Below, piece after piece: positions 16,848 through 25,020 of a stretch of DNA of 64,000 bases. Numbering within the stretch: position 1 is the first letter of the stretch; each line of letters starts with the position of its first letter. The notes below the pieces were generated by a model. That model was given only the letters and a program-made list of their open reading frames with translations, was not told the DNA's origin and did no database searches. Source of the stretch: Bryobacter sp. (lineage in GTDB: Bacteria; Acidobacteriota; Terriglobia; Bryobacterales; Bryobacteraceae); the NCBI GenBank assembly GCA_022843605.1, contig JALHNI010000015.1:1-64000 (forward strand), written 5' to 3'. Both the position numbers and the translations under genes were made by a program.

Positions 16848-18782
16848 CTATTCCAGGAACTGCTTGATCAGTGCGGTGTCGCCTTGTTCGAAGTGGCGGT
16901 AGGTGTAGCCGTGGAGACCGCCTTGGATTTGGCGTTGCCAGTCGTTGGGGTCGGTGCGGAGGAGGCGGGGGTCCTGGTGGGTGGCCCAGTCGTAGGTGTT
17001 GCAGAGGCCGGGGATGGTGACGTCGTGTAAGTCGCGGTGGACTTGGGTGCCGATGACGGCGCAGTAGGTGGCGGGGGTGCGGTCGAGCCAGATGCGTTTG
17101 AGGCGGGGGTCATCGGCGGAGGCTTGGAGGAGCCAGAAGCCGGGGACGCCGGAGGCGGCGGCGCGGAGGTCGGTGATGCCGGGGAGGGTGGCGAGGTAGT
17201 CGAGGCCGCGGCGGAGGTCGTAGGCGCGCATGGCGGCCATGGGGCGGGTGGGGTCGATGAACCAGGCGCGGGTGTTGGGGTAGAAGTCGCCGCCGTTGCG
17301 GATCCATTCGGGCATGACGGGTCCGATGCCGCGGGGGCGTAGGGTGAGGACGCGGTGGCCGAGGCGGGCGATGGTCATGGCGAGGGGGGCGGGTTCGAGG
17401 AGGAGAACGGCTTTGTTCGAGGGGTTCTCGGGTTCGATGAGGCGGGTGCTGATCCAGAGGCCGGGTTCGGACTCGATTAACTGGTAGCGCACTTTGAGAC
17501 CTTCTTCGACGGTCTCCTTCATGGCGCGCAGGCGGGGCGGGGCGGTGGGCGTGACGATGGGGGCGGGTTTCTGGCGGGTTTTGGGGCGGGCGTCCCAGCG
17601 TTCCTTGATGATCTCGACAACGTCGCGGGCGCCGAGGTCCGTGGAGACTTGCCCGGTTTTGGTGGCCCAGAGTTCATGATCGGGGAGGATCTTGACGGCG
17701 ACTTCGGCGGGCGGGGTGGGGGTGGCTTTGAGCCAGCGTCCAAACCAGCCGTAGAGGGCTTTGCGGACTTCGGGAGGCGTGCCATGGGGGCCGGGGCCGA
17801 CGACCCAACTAACCTGAGATTCGGCGTCGAGGAGTTTGTAGAGGGTTTTGGCTTCGGCGAAGACGGCTTCGGCGCCGGCGGGGCGGAAGAAGTCGCCTTC
17901 GGTGGAGGCGATCAGCCAAGGCTTGGGAGCGAAGGCTTCGATGAAGTCCTTCTGGTCGAGCCCGGAGGCGATAAAGCCGGGCCAGGACTGTTCGGAGTCG
18001 CCGATGTCGCCGGGGAAGAGGACTTCGAAGGACTGCATGTAGCAGGCGGGGGCGGCGACTTTGATGCGGGGATCGAGGGCGGAGATGAAGGTGGTTTGGG
18101 TGCCGCCGCCGGAGCAGCCGGTGGCACCGATTTTTTCTGGGTCGACTTCGGCGCGGGACTGGAGATAGTCGATGGCGCGTTTGGAGTCCCAGACCATGTA
18201 GCGGGCGAAGTTGTCGCCGGCGAGGATGGCTTCGGCGCCGGCCATGAAGTGCTGTTCGACGGAGCCGCCGGCGCGGGCGGCGCGGGTGATGGGGTCGTAG
18301 CCTTGGAGGCGTTCGCCTTGGCCGATGGGGTCGTAGACGAGGACGACGAAACCCTGCAGGGCGAGGTTGCCGGCGATGAGTTGGGCGACGGGTTTGCCTT
18401 CGTTCCAGTGGCCCATGGAGAAGAGGACGGCGGGGTGGCGCCCGGTGGTTTTGGGTAGGTAGAGATTGGCGGTGACGGGGAACCTGGGCAGGCTGTCGAA
18501 GGTGACTTTCTCGATGCGGTAATTGCCGTGGTCGATGGTGCCGGTGGTGCGGGAGTTGAGGGGGCCGGTGTAGTCGGGGAGGCCGGTGAGGAGTTCGAGG
18601 AGTTTGGCACGGACCCAGGCTTGGCGTTCGCGGGCCTGGACGGGAGTTTTGATGGCGGCGATTTTGGCGCGGCGTTCGGCGAGGAGGGCTTGGGCTTTGG
18701 CGTTGAGCCAGCCGGTGATGTCGGTGGGCTGGTCAATTTGTGCGAGGAGGGGGAGGGCGCACAGGAGGAGGAAAAATCGCAT
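16848..18782 (-). CDS. Secreted acetyl-xylan-esterase-like alpha/beta hydrolase with degenerate second domain
   Basis: This encodes 644 residues with a signal peptide (MRFFLLLCALPLLA). The first domain (about 80-355) is an alpha/beta hydrolase: nucleophile Ser224 in GCSGGG, Asp297 in STEGDF and His333 in GPGPHG. It resembles AXE1/dienelactone-type esterases common in acidobacteria. From about residue 400 a second hydrolase-like domain follows, in which the nucleophile elbow reads ASGVPG and no clear catalytic Ser-His pair is seen. The start ATG 18782 lies 4 bases after the stop of the glycosyltransferase gene, so the two form an operon. The substrate is unknown; polysaccharide esters are the likeliest guess. 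Confidence 0.8.
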   Translation of the reverse strand: MRFFLLLCALPLLAQIDQPTDITGWLNAKAQALLAERRAKIAAIKTPVQARERQAWVRAKLLELLTGLPDYTGPLNSRTTGTIDHGNYRIEKVTFDSLPRFPVTANLYLPKTTGRHPAVLFSMGHWNEGKPVAQLIAGNLALQGFVVLVYDPIGQGERLQGYDPITRAARAGGSVEQHFMAGAEAILAGDNFARYMVWDSKRAIDYLQSRAEVDPEKIGATGCSGGGTQTTFISALDPRIKVAAPACYMQSFEVLFPGDIGDSEQSWPGFIASGLDQKDFIEAFAPKPWLIASTEGDFFRPAGAEAVFAEAKTLYKLLDAESQVSWVVGPGPHGTPPEVRKALYGWFGRWLKATPTPPAEVAVKILPDHELWATKTGQVSTDLGARDVVEIIKERWDARPKTRQKPAPIVTPTAPPRLRAMKETVEEGLKVRYQLIESEPGLWISTRLIEPENPSNKAVLLLEPAPLAMTIARLGHRVLTLRPRGIGPVMPEWIRNGGDFYPNTRAWFIDPTRPMAAMRAYDLRRGLDYLATLPGITDLRAAASGVPGFWLLQASADDPRLKRIWLDRTPATYCAVIGTQVHRDLHDVTIPGLCNTYDWATHQDPRLLRTDPNDWQRQIQGGLHGYTYRHFEQGDTALIKQFLE

Positions 18783-18786
18783 TCCC

Positions 18787-19911
18787 CTATGAAAGCAGTT
18801 TTTCGAGGGCTTCTGGAATTTCAAAGACGGCGCGGTTGTTCGTTGCGGCGGCGTTGGCTTTGAAGCGGGCAAAGGTGGCGGGGTGGAGGAACTGGTCAAC
18901 GGCTTGGGCGATGTCTTTGAAGTTATCGAGGACGAGGCCGACTTCCTGTTCGCGGACGAAGTCGGCGTTGTAGCGTTCCTGGGGCAGGGTGAAGGAGTTG
19001 CGTTCGACGATGACCGGGAGCTTCATGTGAAGGGCTTCGGAGATGCTGCCGGGGCCGGGTTTGCCGATCATGAAGTCGGAGAGGTGCATGAAGAAGGGGA
19101 CTTGTTTAGTGAAGCCTTCGATGTGGAGCTTGAGGGGCGTCTTCATGGCCAGAAACTTCTGGCGGAGTTTTTCGTTCTTGCCGCAGATGACGATGAACTG
19201 GACGCGGCCGGCGAAGGCGGAGAGGCGTTCGATGATGAGGGGCATGACGGAGGAGCCGTAGCCGCCGAAGAGAAGGATGCCGGTGGGGAGGGCGGGGTCA
19301 AGGCCGAGGCGGGTGAGTTCCTGATGCCGGTGAACGTTGAGGGGCTCGTAGAAGCGGGGGTGCAGGACCATGCCGGAGGTGCGGATGATGGTGCTGCCGG
19401 GAAGGAGGGTTCGCTGGGCTTGCTGTTCGGCTTTGGCGGTGCCGCAGAAGACGATTTGCTTTTGCGATTCGAGCCAGAAGTGCGGGGGGAAGTCGGCGAG
19501 GTCGGTGATGACGTTGATGTAGGGGGCGCCGGGTTTCACTTGCTGCCAGGCTTGAAAGAGGGCGCGGTTGAAGTTGGGGACGACGGAGAGGACGGCGTCG
19601 GGAGGGTCTTTCTGCCAGTGTTTCTTGAGGAGCCAGACTTGGAGGGGGTGGTAGAGTCGAATCAGGAAGTGCATGACGACGAGCATGAAGCCGGAACCCC
19701 AGGTCCAGCCTTTGCGTAGGAGTAAGTTGTAGACGTCTTCAAGACGGAGGCGAAAGACTTGGCGAAAGATGTCAATCTTATCAAGGACTTCCTGAAGGTG
19801 AACGAGACGGACTTGCCAGCCGAGGCCGCGTTGGGCGATGGCGAGTTCGAGCGCGGTGGCCGCGGCCCGGTGTCCGCCGCCGGCGTCAAAATAGATGATG
19901 TCGATTTTCAT
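18787..19911 (-). CDS. MGDG synthase-like glycosyltransferase
   Basis: This is a 374-residue GT28-like enzyme. The N-terminus reads IIYFDAGGGHRAAA, the glycine-rich loop of the monogalactosyldiacylglycerol synthase family. The C-terminal half holds LLFGGYGSSVM and GKPGPGSISEALHMKLPVI, the nucleotide-sugar-binding signature shared with MurG. It probably glycosylates a lipid at the inner membrane face; a hydrophobic patch near residues 75-100 could insert into the bilayer. The acceptor and sugar are not predictable. It precedes the esterase gene by 4 bases and is divergent from the PAP2 gene across 121 bases. A link to membrane glycolipids is plausible because PAP2 enzymes act on lipid phosphates. 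Confidence 0.8.
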   Translation of the reverse strand: MKIDIIYFDAGGGHRAAATALELAIAQRGLGWQVRLVHLQEVLDKIDIFRQVFRLRLEDVYNLLLRKGWTWGSGFMLVVMHFLIRLYHPLQVWLLKKHWQKDPPDAVLSVVPNFNRALFQAWQQVKPGAPYINVITDLADFPPHFWLESQKQIVFCGTAKAEQQAQRTLLPGSTIIRTSGMVLHPRFYEPLNVHRHQELTRLGLDPALPTGILLFGGYGSSVMPLIIERLSAFAGRVQFIVICGKNEKLRQKFLAMKTPLKLHIEGFTKQVPFFMHLSDFMIGKPGPGSISEALHMKLPVIVERNSFTLPQERYNADFVREQEVGLVLDNFKDIAQAVDQFLHPATFARFKANAAATNNRAVFEIPEALEKLLS

Positions 19912-20032
19912 CGTTGGGTGCAGGTATTAGTGTAGCGTTTGGCTTTGAGGCATTGGTTGAATTCACGAATGATTCTTCGTCCTTTGATCGCCTTGTCATG
20001 ATTGACCGCTATGCTGAGTTTGGGAAAGACTT

Positions 20033-20563
20033 ATGGGCCACGCTTTAATCGGCTACGTAACGGATCGGGACCATGCGTTGATGCGGCGGGTGCATCGGTG
20101 GCGGGCGCCACTGTGGATCCGGTTGTGGATGGTGTGCGCCACGCGGGGCGGCGACGGTTGGTTGTGGTATGCGATGTGCTGCGTTGTGCTGCTTTTTGGG
20201 GGCGAGGAGCGGTGGGCGGCGGTGGGGTCGGCGATGCTGGCGGGGACGGCGGGCGTAGCGCTCTTTCTATGGCTGAAGCGAATTACGGGACGGCGACGCC
20301 CTTGCGCGCTGGAGCCGCATTGCTGGAGCACGTTGCTGCCGCCGGACCAGTTCTCATTTCCTTCGGGACATACGATTACGGCCTTTGCGTTCGCCACGCC
20401 GTTGATGGCGTTCTATCCGGACCTGGCTTGGGGCCTGGGCTTCTGCGCGCTGTCGATTGCGGCTTCGCGGATTCTGCTGGGGATGCACTTCCTCAGTGAC
20501 GTGGTGGCGGGAGCCTTTATTGGCGGGGCTTTGGGGTACGGGGCGCTCGCGTTGATGGCTTGA
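20033..20563 (+). CDS. PAP2 family membrane phosphatase
   Basis: This is a 176-residue membrane protein carrying the three PAP2 signature motifs in order: KRITGRRRP, FPSGHT and SRILLGMHFLSDV. These supply the Lys/Arg, Ser-Gly-His and Arg/His residues of phosphatidic-acid-phosphatase-type active sites. Likely substrates are phosphatidic acid, undecaprenyl pyrophosphate or phosphatidylglycerol phosphate. Five or six hydrophobic helices fit the family. It is followed after 30 bases by proline dehydrogenase on the same strand. The gene upstream, a lipid glycosyltransferase, is transcribed in the opposite direction. Confidence 0.88.
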   Translation: MGHALIGYVTDRDHALMRRVHRWRAPLWIRLWMVCATRGGDGWLWYAMCCVVLLFGGEERWAAVGSAMLAGTAGVALFLWLKRITGRRRPCALEPHCWSTLLPPDQFSFPSGHTITAFAFATPLMAFYPDLAWGLGFCALSIAASRILLGMHFLSDVVAGAFIGGALGYGALALMA

Positions 20564-20593
20564 GGTCCGCGTAGAGGACAATGGCTTGAGGCC

Positions 20594-21481
20594 ATGCTCC
20601 GCGATCTTCTTCTTTTCTTTTCCCGACAAAAATGGCTGCGGCGATTTATGGAGACTTCGCGCTTTGCGAAGCCGCTGACGCGCCGGTTCGTGGCGGGGGA
20701 GACTCTCGACGAGGAGTTGGCGGTGGCTCGGCGCTTGAACGCCGAGGGCTTTCTGGTGAGCCTGGATCATCTGGGGGAGAACGTGGCGACCGAGAGCGAG
20801 GCGGGGGCTTCGGCGGAGGCGATCCGGCAGGCGCTGGAGCGCCTGGACGGGCTTCCGGCGACGGTGTCGATCAAGCTAACGCAGTTTGGCCTGGATTTGA
20901 GCTACGAAGTTTGCCTGCACAACGTGGAGCCCTTGGTGCGGAAGGCGCGGGAGTTGGGGACGCGGGTGGAGATCGACATGGAGTCGACGGTTTACACGGA
21001 GCGTACTCTCGAGATCGTGGAGCAGTTACACGCGTCGCACGGGGCGGTGCGGGCGGTGATTCAGGCATATTTGTTCCGGAGCGAGGCGGACATCCGGCGA
21101 CTAAACGCGCTGGGCGTGCCGGTGCGGCTGTGTAAGGGCGCTTATCAGGAGCCGGACGAATTGGCGATGCAGGAGAAGGCGGAGGTGGATGCCAGCTATT
21201 TGCGGCTCGCGAAGCTCTTGCTGGACGAGGGGGTGGACCCGGCGATAGCAACCCACGACGAGCGAATGATCGAAGTGGCGCGCGGCTATCCGAAGGATCG
21301 TTTTGAGTATCAAATGCTGTATGGGGTACGAAGGGAGTTACAGAGCCAATTGGTCCGTGATGGGTATCGATTGCGGCTCTATGTGCCGTACGGCGATGCG
21401 TGGTATCCGTATTTTATGCGGCGTTTAGCGGAGCGGCCCGCGAACGTGTGGTTTGTTCTGCGGAGTTTGGCGGGTAATTAA
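20594..21481 (+). CDS. Proline dehydrogenase
   Basis: This 295-residue monofunctional FAD enzyme oxidises proline to delta-1-pyrroline-5-carboxylate. Features seen are SLDHLGENV near residue 55, SIKLTQFGL, EIDMESTVYTERTL, the LCKGAYQEP loop, THDERMI, and the terminal YVPYGDAWYPYFMRRLAERPAN, which is diagnostic for the proline-binding region. The size matches the short ProDH of Deinococcus and Gram-positive bacteria rather than the large PutA fusion. No P5C dehydrogenase gene is next to it. GNAT follows after 2 bases. The gene name could be putA or fadM/prodh-like, so none is given. Confidence 0.92.
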   Translation: MLRDLLLFFSRQKWLRRFMETSRFAKPLTRRFVAGETLDEELAVARRLNAEGFLVSLDHLGENVATESEAGASAEAIRQALERLDGLPATVSIKLTQFGLDLSYEVCLHNVEPLVRKARELGTRVEIDMESTVYTERTLEIVEQLHASHGAVRAVIQAYLFRSEADIRRLNALGVPVRLCKGAYQEPDELAMQEKAEVDASYLRLAKLLLDEGVDPAIATHDERMIEVARGYPKDRFEYQMLYGVRRELQSQLVRDGYRLRLYVPYGDAWYPYFMRRLAERPANVWFVLRSLAGN

Positions 21482-21483
21482 CG

Positions 21484-21939
21484 ATGGAAATACGGACTTA
21501 CAATTCGCGTGATTTTGAGGGCTGTCTGAAGGTGTTTGACTCCAACGAGCGGCTGTATTTCGTCGACGGGGAGCGAGCGCAGTTTGAGGAGTTTTTGCGG
21601 GCGCCGCAGGGGACTTATTACGTCATGGATCGCGATGGGGAGACGTTGGGATGCGGCGGCTTTGCGCCGGAGGCTGAGCCTGGGGTGGTGAGTTTGACCT
21701 GGGGGCTGATTCGAGGCGATCTGCACCGCCAGGGCTTGGGGCGGTTCCTGCTGTTTTATCGGTTGCGGGAGATCGGGAAACTGGCTGGTGTGACGATGGT
21801 GCGGATGGAGACGACGCAGCATACGGCGGGGTTCTTTGAAAAGGCCGGTGGCTTCAAGGTGGCGCAGGTGGAACCGGCCGGCTACGGACCGGGGTTGGAC
21901 CGCGTGACGATGGTGAAGCGGCTCTCGGTTTGTACTTAG
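21484..21939 (+). CDS. GNAT family N-acetyltransferase
   Basis: This encodes 151 residues with a GNAT fold: beta strand GCGGFAPE, the central VVSLTWGLIRGDLHRQGLGRFLL segment with the acetyl-CoA pyrophosphate loop (here RQGLGR, RxxGxG-like), then a C-terminal HTAGFFEKAGGFKV. It starts 2 bases after the proline dehydrogenase stop, so the two are co-transcribed. The target amine, protein or small molecule, is not indicated. The C-terminus reaches into an inverted repeat that begins at its own stop codon. Confidence 0.8.
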   Translation: MEIRTYNSRDFEGCLKVFDSNERLYFVDGERAQFEEFLRAPQGTYYVMDRDGETLGCGGFAPEAEPGVVSLTWGLIRGDLHRQGLGRFLLFYRLREIGKLAGVTMVRMETTQHTAGFFEKAGGFKVAQVEPAGYGPGLDRVTMVKRLSVCT

Positions 21940-21958
21940 TTCTATAAGTAATAGAACT
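21938..21958. promoter_or_regulatory. Perfect 8-bp inverted repeat after the GNAT gene
   Basis: AGTTCTAT and ATAGAACT form a perfect inverted repeat around the 5-base centre AAGTA. It starts at the GNAT stop codon and ends about 80 bases before the Crp/Fnr coding region. No T-run follows, so an intrinsic terminator is doubtful; a dimeric regulator binding site is an alternative. Confidence 0.4.
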
Positions 21959-21998
21959 ACATAGCCAAATTGCAACGTTTTCAGTGTTGGAGAGAGTT

Positions 21999-22030
21999 AA
22001 CAGCCTGGTAACCAGCCGGTTCTCTATACT
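21999..22030 (+). promoter_or_regulatory. Imperfect palindrome and -10-like TATACT upstream of the Crp/Fnr gene
   Basis: A 23-base imperfect palindrome (positions 21999-22021; arms AACAGCCTGGT and ACCAGCCGGTT, 9 of 11 pairs) is followed directly by TATACT at 22025-22030, a good -10 hexamer. No TTGACA-like -35 lies at the normal distance; the palindrome occupies that place. This layout fits autoregulation by the Crp/Fnr protein encoded just downstream. No binding evidence exists. Confidence 0.4.
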
Positions 22031-22041
22031 GGCATTGAATC

Positions 22042-22710
22042 TTGAGCACATCGACACCATTTAAAAATGCCATGGAAGGCCTGCTGATTCGGGAAAAGCA
22101 GGTGGAGATGGTCTCGGCGAGCGTAAGTGAGATCTTCAAGGCGGGTGGCACGGCGAGCGCAGTGTACTACGCCCGGTCGGGGATGGTGAAGCTGGCTCAG
22201 GACCATGGTCCAGAGGGGCAGACGCTGGGAATTGTCCGTCCGGGAGAGGTGTTCGGGGAAGAGATTCTGCTGGGGGATTCCGCTTACCGGGCGAAAGCGA
22301 CGCGGATTGTGGCGGGCGAAATTTTGCGGATTCCGGCGTTGCTGTTTCAACGGATGGCGAGCCGCTATCCGGAACTTTGGCGCGGACTCGCAGCGCAGCT
22401 GCAGCAGCGGCTTGTGCTGGAACAGCGCAGCTTTCGCCGGCTGGTGAATGTCAGCACCGACCAGAGGATTGTGGCGATGCTGGAGCAGTTGGCACCGAGC
22501 TGTCCGGTGCTGCCGGCGGGCGCGGGCGAACGGCCGGTGCACGGGGTTCCGTTGACGCAGGCGGAGTTGGCGGTGCTGGTGGGCGCTTCACGCGAGACGA
22601 CGTCGAGCGTGCTGAATGCGATGGAGCGCCAGGGCACGGTGGAACTACGGCGTGGGCGGATTCTGATTGCGCCCAGGCAGTCGCGGGGAGCGCATGCCGG
22701 TGGGGATTGA
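22042..22710 (+). CDS. Crp/Fnr family transcriptional regulator
   Basis: This encodes 222 residues. Residues about 40-115 form a cyclic-nucleotide-binding-type sensor jelly roll (GGTASAVYYARSGMVKLAQ, GEVFGEEILLGDSAYRAKA), followed by a dimerisation helix and a C-terminal winged helix (PLTQAELAVLVGASRETTSSVL). No N-terminal Cys cluster like that of FNR is present, so oxygen sensing through an iron-sulfur cluster is unlikely; the ligand is unknown. The start is uncertain: TTG 22042 gives the full frame, and ATG 22072 is an alternative. Neither has a good ribosome site. It is followed by a hypothetical gene and a PfkB kinase, probably in one transcript. Confidence 0.85.
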   Translation: MSTSTPFKNAMEGLLIREKQVEMVSASVSEIFKAGGTASAVYYARSGMVKLAQDHGPEGQTLGIVRPGEVFGEEILLGDSAYRAKATRIVAGEILRIPALLFQRMASRYPELWRGLAAQLQQRLVLEQRSFRRLVNVSTDQRIVAMLEQLAPSCPVLPAGAGERPVHGVPLTQAELAVLVGASRETTSSVLNAMERQGTVELRRGRILIAPRQSRGAHAGGD

Positions 22711-22728
22711 AACGCTATACTGCGGAAG

Positions 22729-23577
22729 GTGAACGGCTTCCCACGAACTTGGCAGGTACTCTCCGGGGTGTTGGCGCTGCTGGCGCTGACGATCGGCTGG
22801 CTGGCGTGGAGCCGCGTGCGGACCAGCGGGACGGCGGAAGCTTTGTTGCGCCACGCGCCGGCCAACGCGCAAATCTTTGCTTTTCTCGATGTGGCGCTGA
22901 TGCGCCAGACGGGCGTGTTGGAGCGCATCGCCGGGGCGCGGGGCGTGGAAGAGCAGGACTACACGCGGTTCGTTGAGCAGAGCGGCTTCGACTACCGGAA
23001 ACATCTGGATGCGGTGGTGATGGCGAAGCGCGGCGATGCGCAGTATGCGGTGATTGCGGGCCGGTTCGATGGAGCCCGGCTGCAACGCTACGCGGTGGCG
23101 AATGCCGGAAGGTGCACGGCGGACTATTGCTATGTGCCCGGGACGCGGCCCGTGTCGTTTGCGCCGATTCGCGAGGGGCTCTATGCGTTTGCGAGCGGTA
23201 CGGGCGACGCGCGGGAGTTGTTGACGGCGCATGCGCCGGGGGTGCGCGGGGAGTTTCTGGGGGCGCCGGTGTGGGCGGCGGGGTTGGGTCCGGAGGAGAT
23301 ACCGCTGCTGGGGCAACTGTCCGGGGCGCAGACATTGTCGCTTTGGCTGACGCCGCGTTTGCCGGCGGCTGTGGAGTTGCAGTTTTCGCTGGAGATGAAG
23401 GATCCGTTGTCGGCGACGAAGACGGCGCGGGACTTGGGGACGTTGGCCCGGGCAGGGGACCTGGCGAAGTACCTGAGCGGCGCGCAGGTGACCGCGGAGG
23501 GGCATCGGGTGAGCGGGCGCCTGCCGGTGCCTCTAGAACTGCTGGAGTCGTTGGTGAACGGGACGAGAACGCGATGA
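22729..23577 (+). CDS. Membrane-anchored protein of unknown function
   Basis: This encodes 282 residues with one N-terminal hydrophobic helix (VLSGVLALLALTIGWLAW) and an extracytoplasmic domain. The opening HAPANAQIFAFLDVALMRQTG and the later DAVVMAKRGDAQYAVIAGRFD resemble the acidobacterial proteins that begin 'P.da..~ai~dv..lr', but I know no function. It has two Cys in RCTADYCY. GTG 22729 is the listed start, but a GGAAGG motif abuts it with no spacing, so the true start may differ. Its TGA overlaps the ATG of the kinase gene as ATGA, a sign of coupled expression. Confidence 0.65.
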   Translation: MNGFPRTWQVLSGVLALLALTIGWLAWSRVRTSGTAEALLRHAPANAQIFAFLDVALMRQTGVLERIAGARGVEEQDYTRFVEQSGFDYRKHLDAVVMAKRGDAQYAVIAGRFDGARLQRYAVANAGRCTADYCYVPGTRPVSFAPIREGLYAFASGTGDARELLTAHAPGVRGEFLGAPVWAAGLGPEEIPLLGQLSGAQTLSLWLTPRLPAAVELQFSLEMKDPLSATKTARDLGTLARAGDLAKYLSGAQVTAEGHRVSGRLPVPLELLESLVNGTRTR

Positions 23578-24506
23578 GCGTCGGCATTCTAGTTTCTGGC
23601 AACGTGGTGCTGGATATGGTGGTGCGGCCGGTGGACCAGGTGGTGTGGGGAATCACGCAGTGGGTGGAGTCCATTGAGCAGCATTTGGGGGGCAATGGCG
23701 GCAATACGTCCGCGGCGATCGGGGCGTTGGGGGGGCATGCGCGGTTGCTGGGGCGGATCGGGAACGATGCGAACGGCGAGGCGTGCCGCGCACGACTGAC
23801 GGCCACAGGCGTGGACCTCTCGCAACTGGAAACGGGGGCTACACCGACGGCGACGAGCATCGTGCTGGTGCAAAGCGGCGGGGCGCGGACATTTCTGCAT
23901 TTGCCGGGCGCGAGCCTGGATGTTTTTGCGGAGGGAATCCAGTTTGGGCCGGAGCGGATCGGGGGATGCGGGCACTATCATCTGGCGAATCTGTTTGCGT
24001 TGCCCCACCTGCGGCCGCTGGCGGCGGACACGCTGCGTGCGGCGCGTGCGGCGGGGTTGACGACGTCGCTCGATACGGCGTGGGACTCGCGCGGTGAGTG
24101 GATGAAGCTGCTGGAGCCGTGTCTGCCTCATCTGGACGTGCTGTTTGTGAATGAGGATGAGGCGCGGATGTTGTCGGGCTCAGACGATCCGGCGCGCAAT
24201 GCGGAGATGTTCGGCGTGCCGTTGTTTGTGATGAAACTGGGGGCGCGGGGCTGCTATGTATCGACCCGGGACGGTGCGGCGCAGGTGGCGGGATTTGCCG
24301 TGAAGGCGGTGGACACTACGGGGGCGGGGGACTGCTTCGCAGGGGGCTTTCTGACGGCGCTGGCGCACGGCATGCATCCGTTTCAGGCGGGCCAAGTGGC
24401 GAATGCGGTGGGCGCGTTGACCGTGCAGCACATGGGATCCACGACGGGCTTACGAGGTTGGGACGAGACGCTGGCTTGGATGGCGGGTGCGCCGACAGCT
24501 ACCTAG
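23574..24506 (+). CDS. PfkB family carbohydrate kinase
   Basis: This is a 310-residue ribokinase-fold enzyme. The N-terminal lid begins ILVSGNVVLDMVV, the substrate region has HLGGNGGNTSAAIGALGG, and the C-terminal DTTGAGDCFAGGF holds the catalytic Asp and anion hole. The substrate, a sugar or nucleoside, cannot be read out. ATG 23574 overlaps the previous TGA as ATGA, so it is translationally coupled with the hypothetical membrane protein. The gene ends 9 bases before a strong hairpin terminator that it shares with the oppositely oriented small Cys-protein gene. Confidence 0.88.
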   Translation: MSVGILVSGNVVLDMVVRPVDQVVWGITQWVESIEQHLGGNGGNTSAAIGALGGHARLLGRIGNDANGEACRARLTATGVDLSQLETGATPTATSIVLVQSGGARTFLHLPGASLDVFAEGIQFGPERIGGCGHYHLANLFALPHLRPLAADTLRAARAAGLTTSLDTAWDSRGEWMKLLEPCLPHLDVLFVNEDEARMLSGSDDPARNAEMFGVPLFVMKLGARGCYVSTRDGAAQVAGFAVKAVDTTGAGDCFAGGFLTALAHGMHPFQAGQVANAVGALTVQHMGSTTGLRGWDETLAWMAGAPTAT

Positions 24507-24515
24507 CCAAAGAAA

Positions 24516-24550
24516 AACGGCACCCGATGCGAATCGCATCGGGTGCCGTT
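24516..24550. terminator. Bidirectional intrinsic terminator
   Basis: A 15-bp perfect stem (AACGGCACCCGATGC with GCATCGGGTGCCGTT, loop GAATC) is flanked by AAAGAAAA on the left and TTCTT on the right. It lies between the convergent PfkB and small Cys-protein genes and can serve both. Confidence 0.85.
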
Positions 24551-24570
24551 CTTGCTGAGACTGAAACGAT

Positions 24571-24867
24571 TTACATCTTGACGGACTTGACGGTGATGGT
24601 GTTGGTGGCGGCATCCAAGTCGCCCGTGATCGTGACCTTGTGGCCATAATGATCCTTCACGGCGTCCGGATTTGCCAGTTTCAAAACTTTGTCGCCAGTG
24701 GCAAAAACAGGAGCGGAACCGCCCTTGATGCAGCCATTGACACACTTTTGCGAGGCTTCGGAAGCGTCGGCATGCTTAGCGCCGCACTTCTCGTCAACGA
24801 TGGTGCCAGACCACTCGGCCGCGAAAGCACCGACGGCAAGCAAAGATACGAAAGCAAACTTCTTCAT
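24571..24867 (-). CDS. Small secreted three-cysteine protein, copy 1
   Basis: This encodes 98 residues: a signal peptide (MKKFAFVSLLAVGAFA) followed by a mature part of about 80 residues, EWSGTIVDEKCGAKH...KCVNGCIKGGSAPVFATGDKVLKL, with three Cys. It ends in alternating strands (HKVTITGDLDAATNTITVKSV), which suggests an OB-like beta barrel; this is inferred. Small proteins of this pattern are common in acidobacteria and have no known function as far as I recall. An AGGAGG ribosome site precedes the ATG. It is nearly identical to the copy at 25021-25323, with about 80% of residues shared by eye. The two lie in tandem with the same orientation and the same upstream AAGGAGGACTTT. Confidence 0.8.
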   Translation of the reverse strand: MKKFAFVSLLAVGAFAAEWSGTIVDEKCGAKHADASEASQKCVNGCIKGGSAPVFATGDKVLKLANPDAVKDHYGHKVTITGDLDAATNTITVKSVKM

Positions 24868-24961
24868 GCAAAGTCCTCCTTATCGGACTACAGAGCGAGT
24901 GTACTACATACATTACGAAATATATAGGATTCGGGGTTGTTAAAACTTTGCCGCAGATTGA

Positions 24962-24994
24962 AACGGCGTCGAAGGCTGGGCCCGCGACGCCGTT
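24962..24994 (-). terminator. Hairpin downstream of small-protein copy 2
   Basis: A perfect 10-bp stem (AACGGCGTCG with CGACGCCGTT, 13-base loop) lies 26 bases after the stop of copy 2 on the minus strand. Flanking T content is low, so termination efficiency is uncertain. It may separate the two copies transcriptionally. Confidence 0.5.
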
Positions 24995-25020
24995 GAATCC
25001 AGGAAAATCGTCTATTGGGG

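Noticed and set aside
17649-18458. 269-codon plus-strand frame inside the esterase gene
   Set aside because: Very Gly- and Asp-rich composition results from the third-position GC bias of the real minus-strand gene.
20555-20591. 11-base direct repeat ATGGCTTGAGG after the PAP2 gene
   Set aside because: Two copies 26 bases apart are not enough for an att site or insertion mark; it may be a small local duplication.
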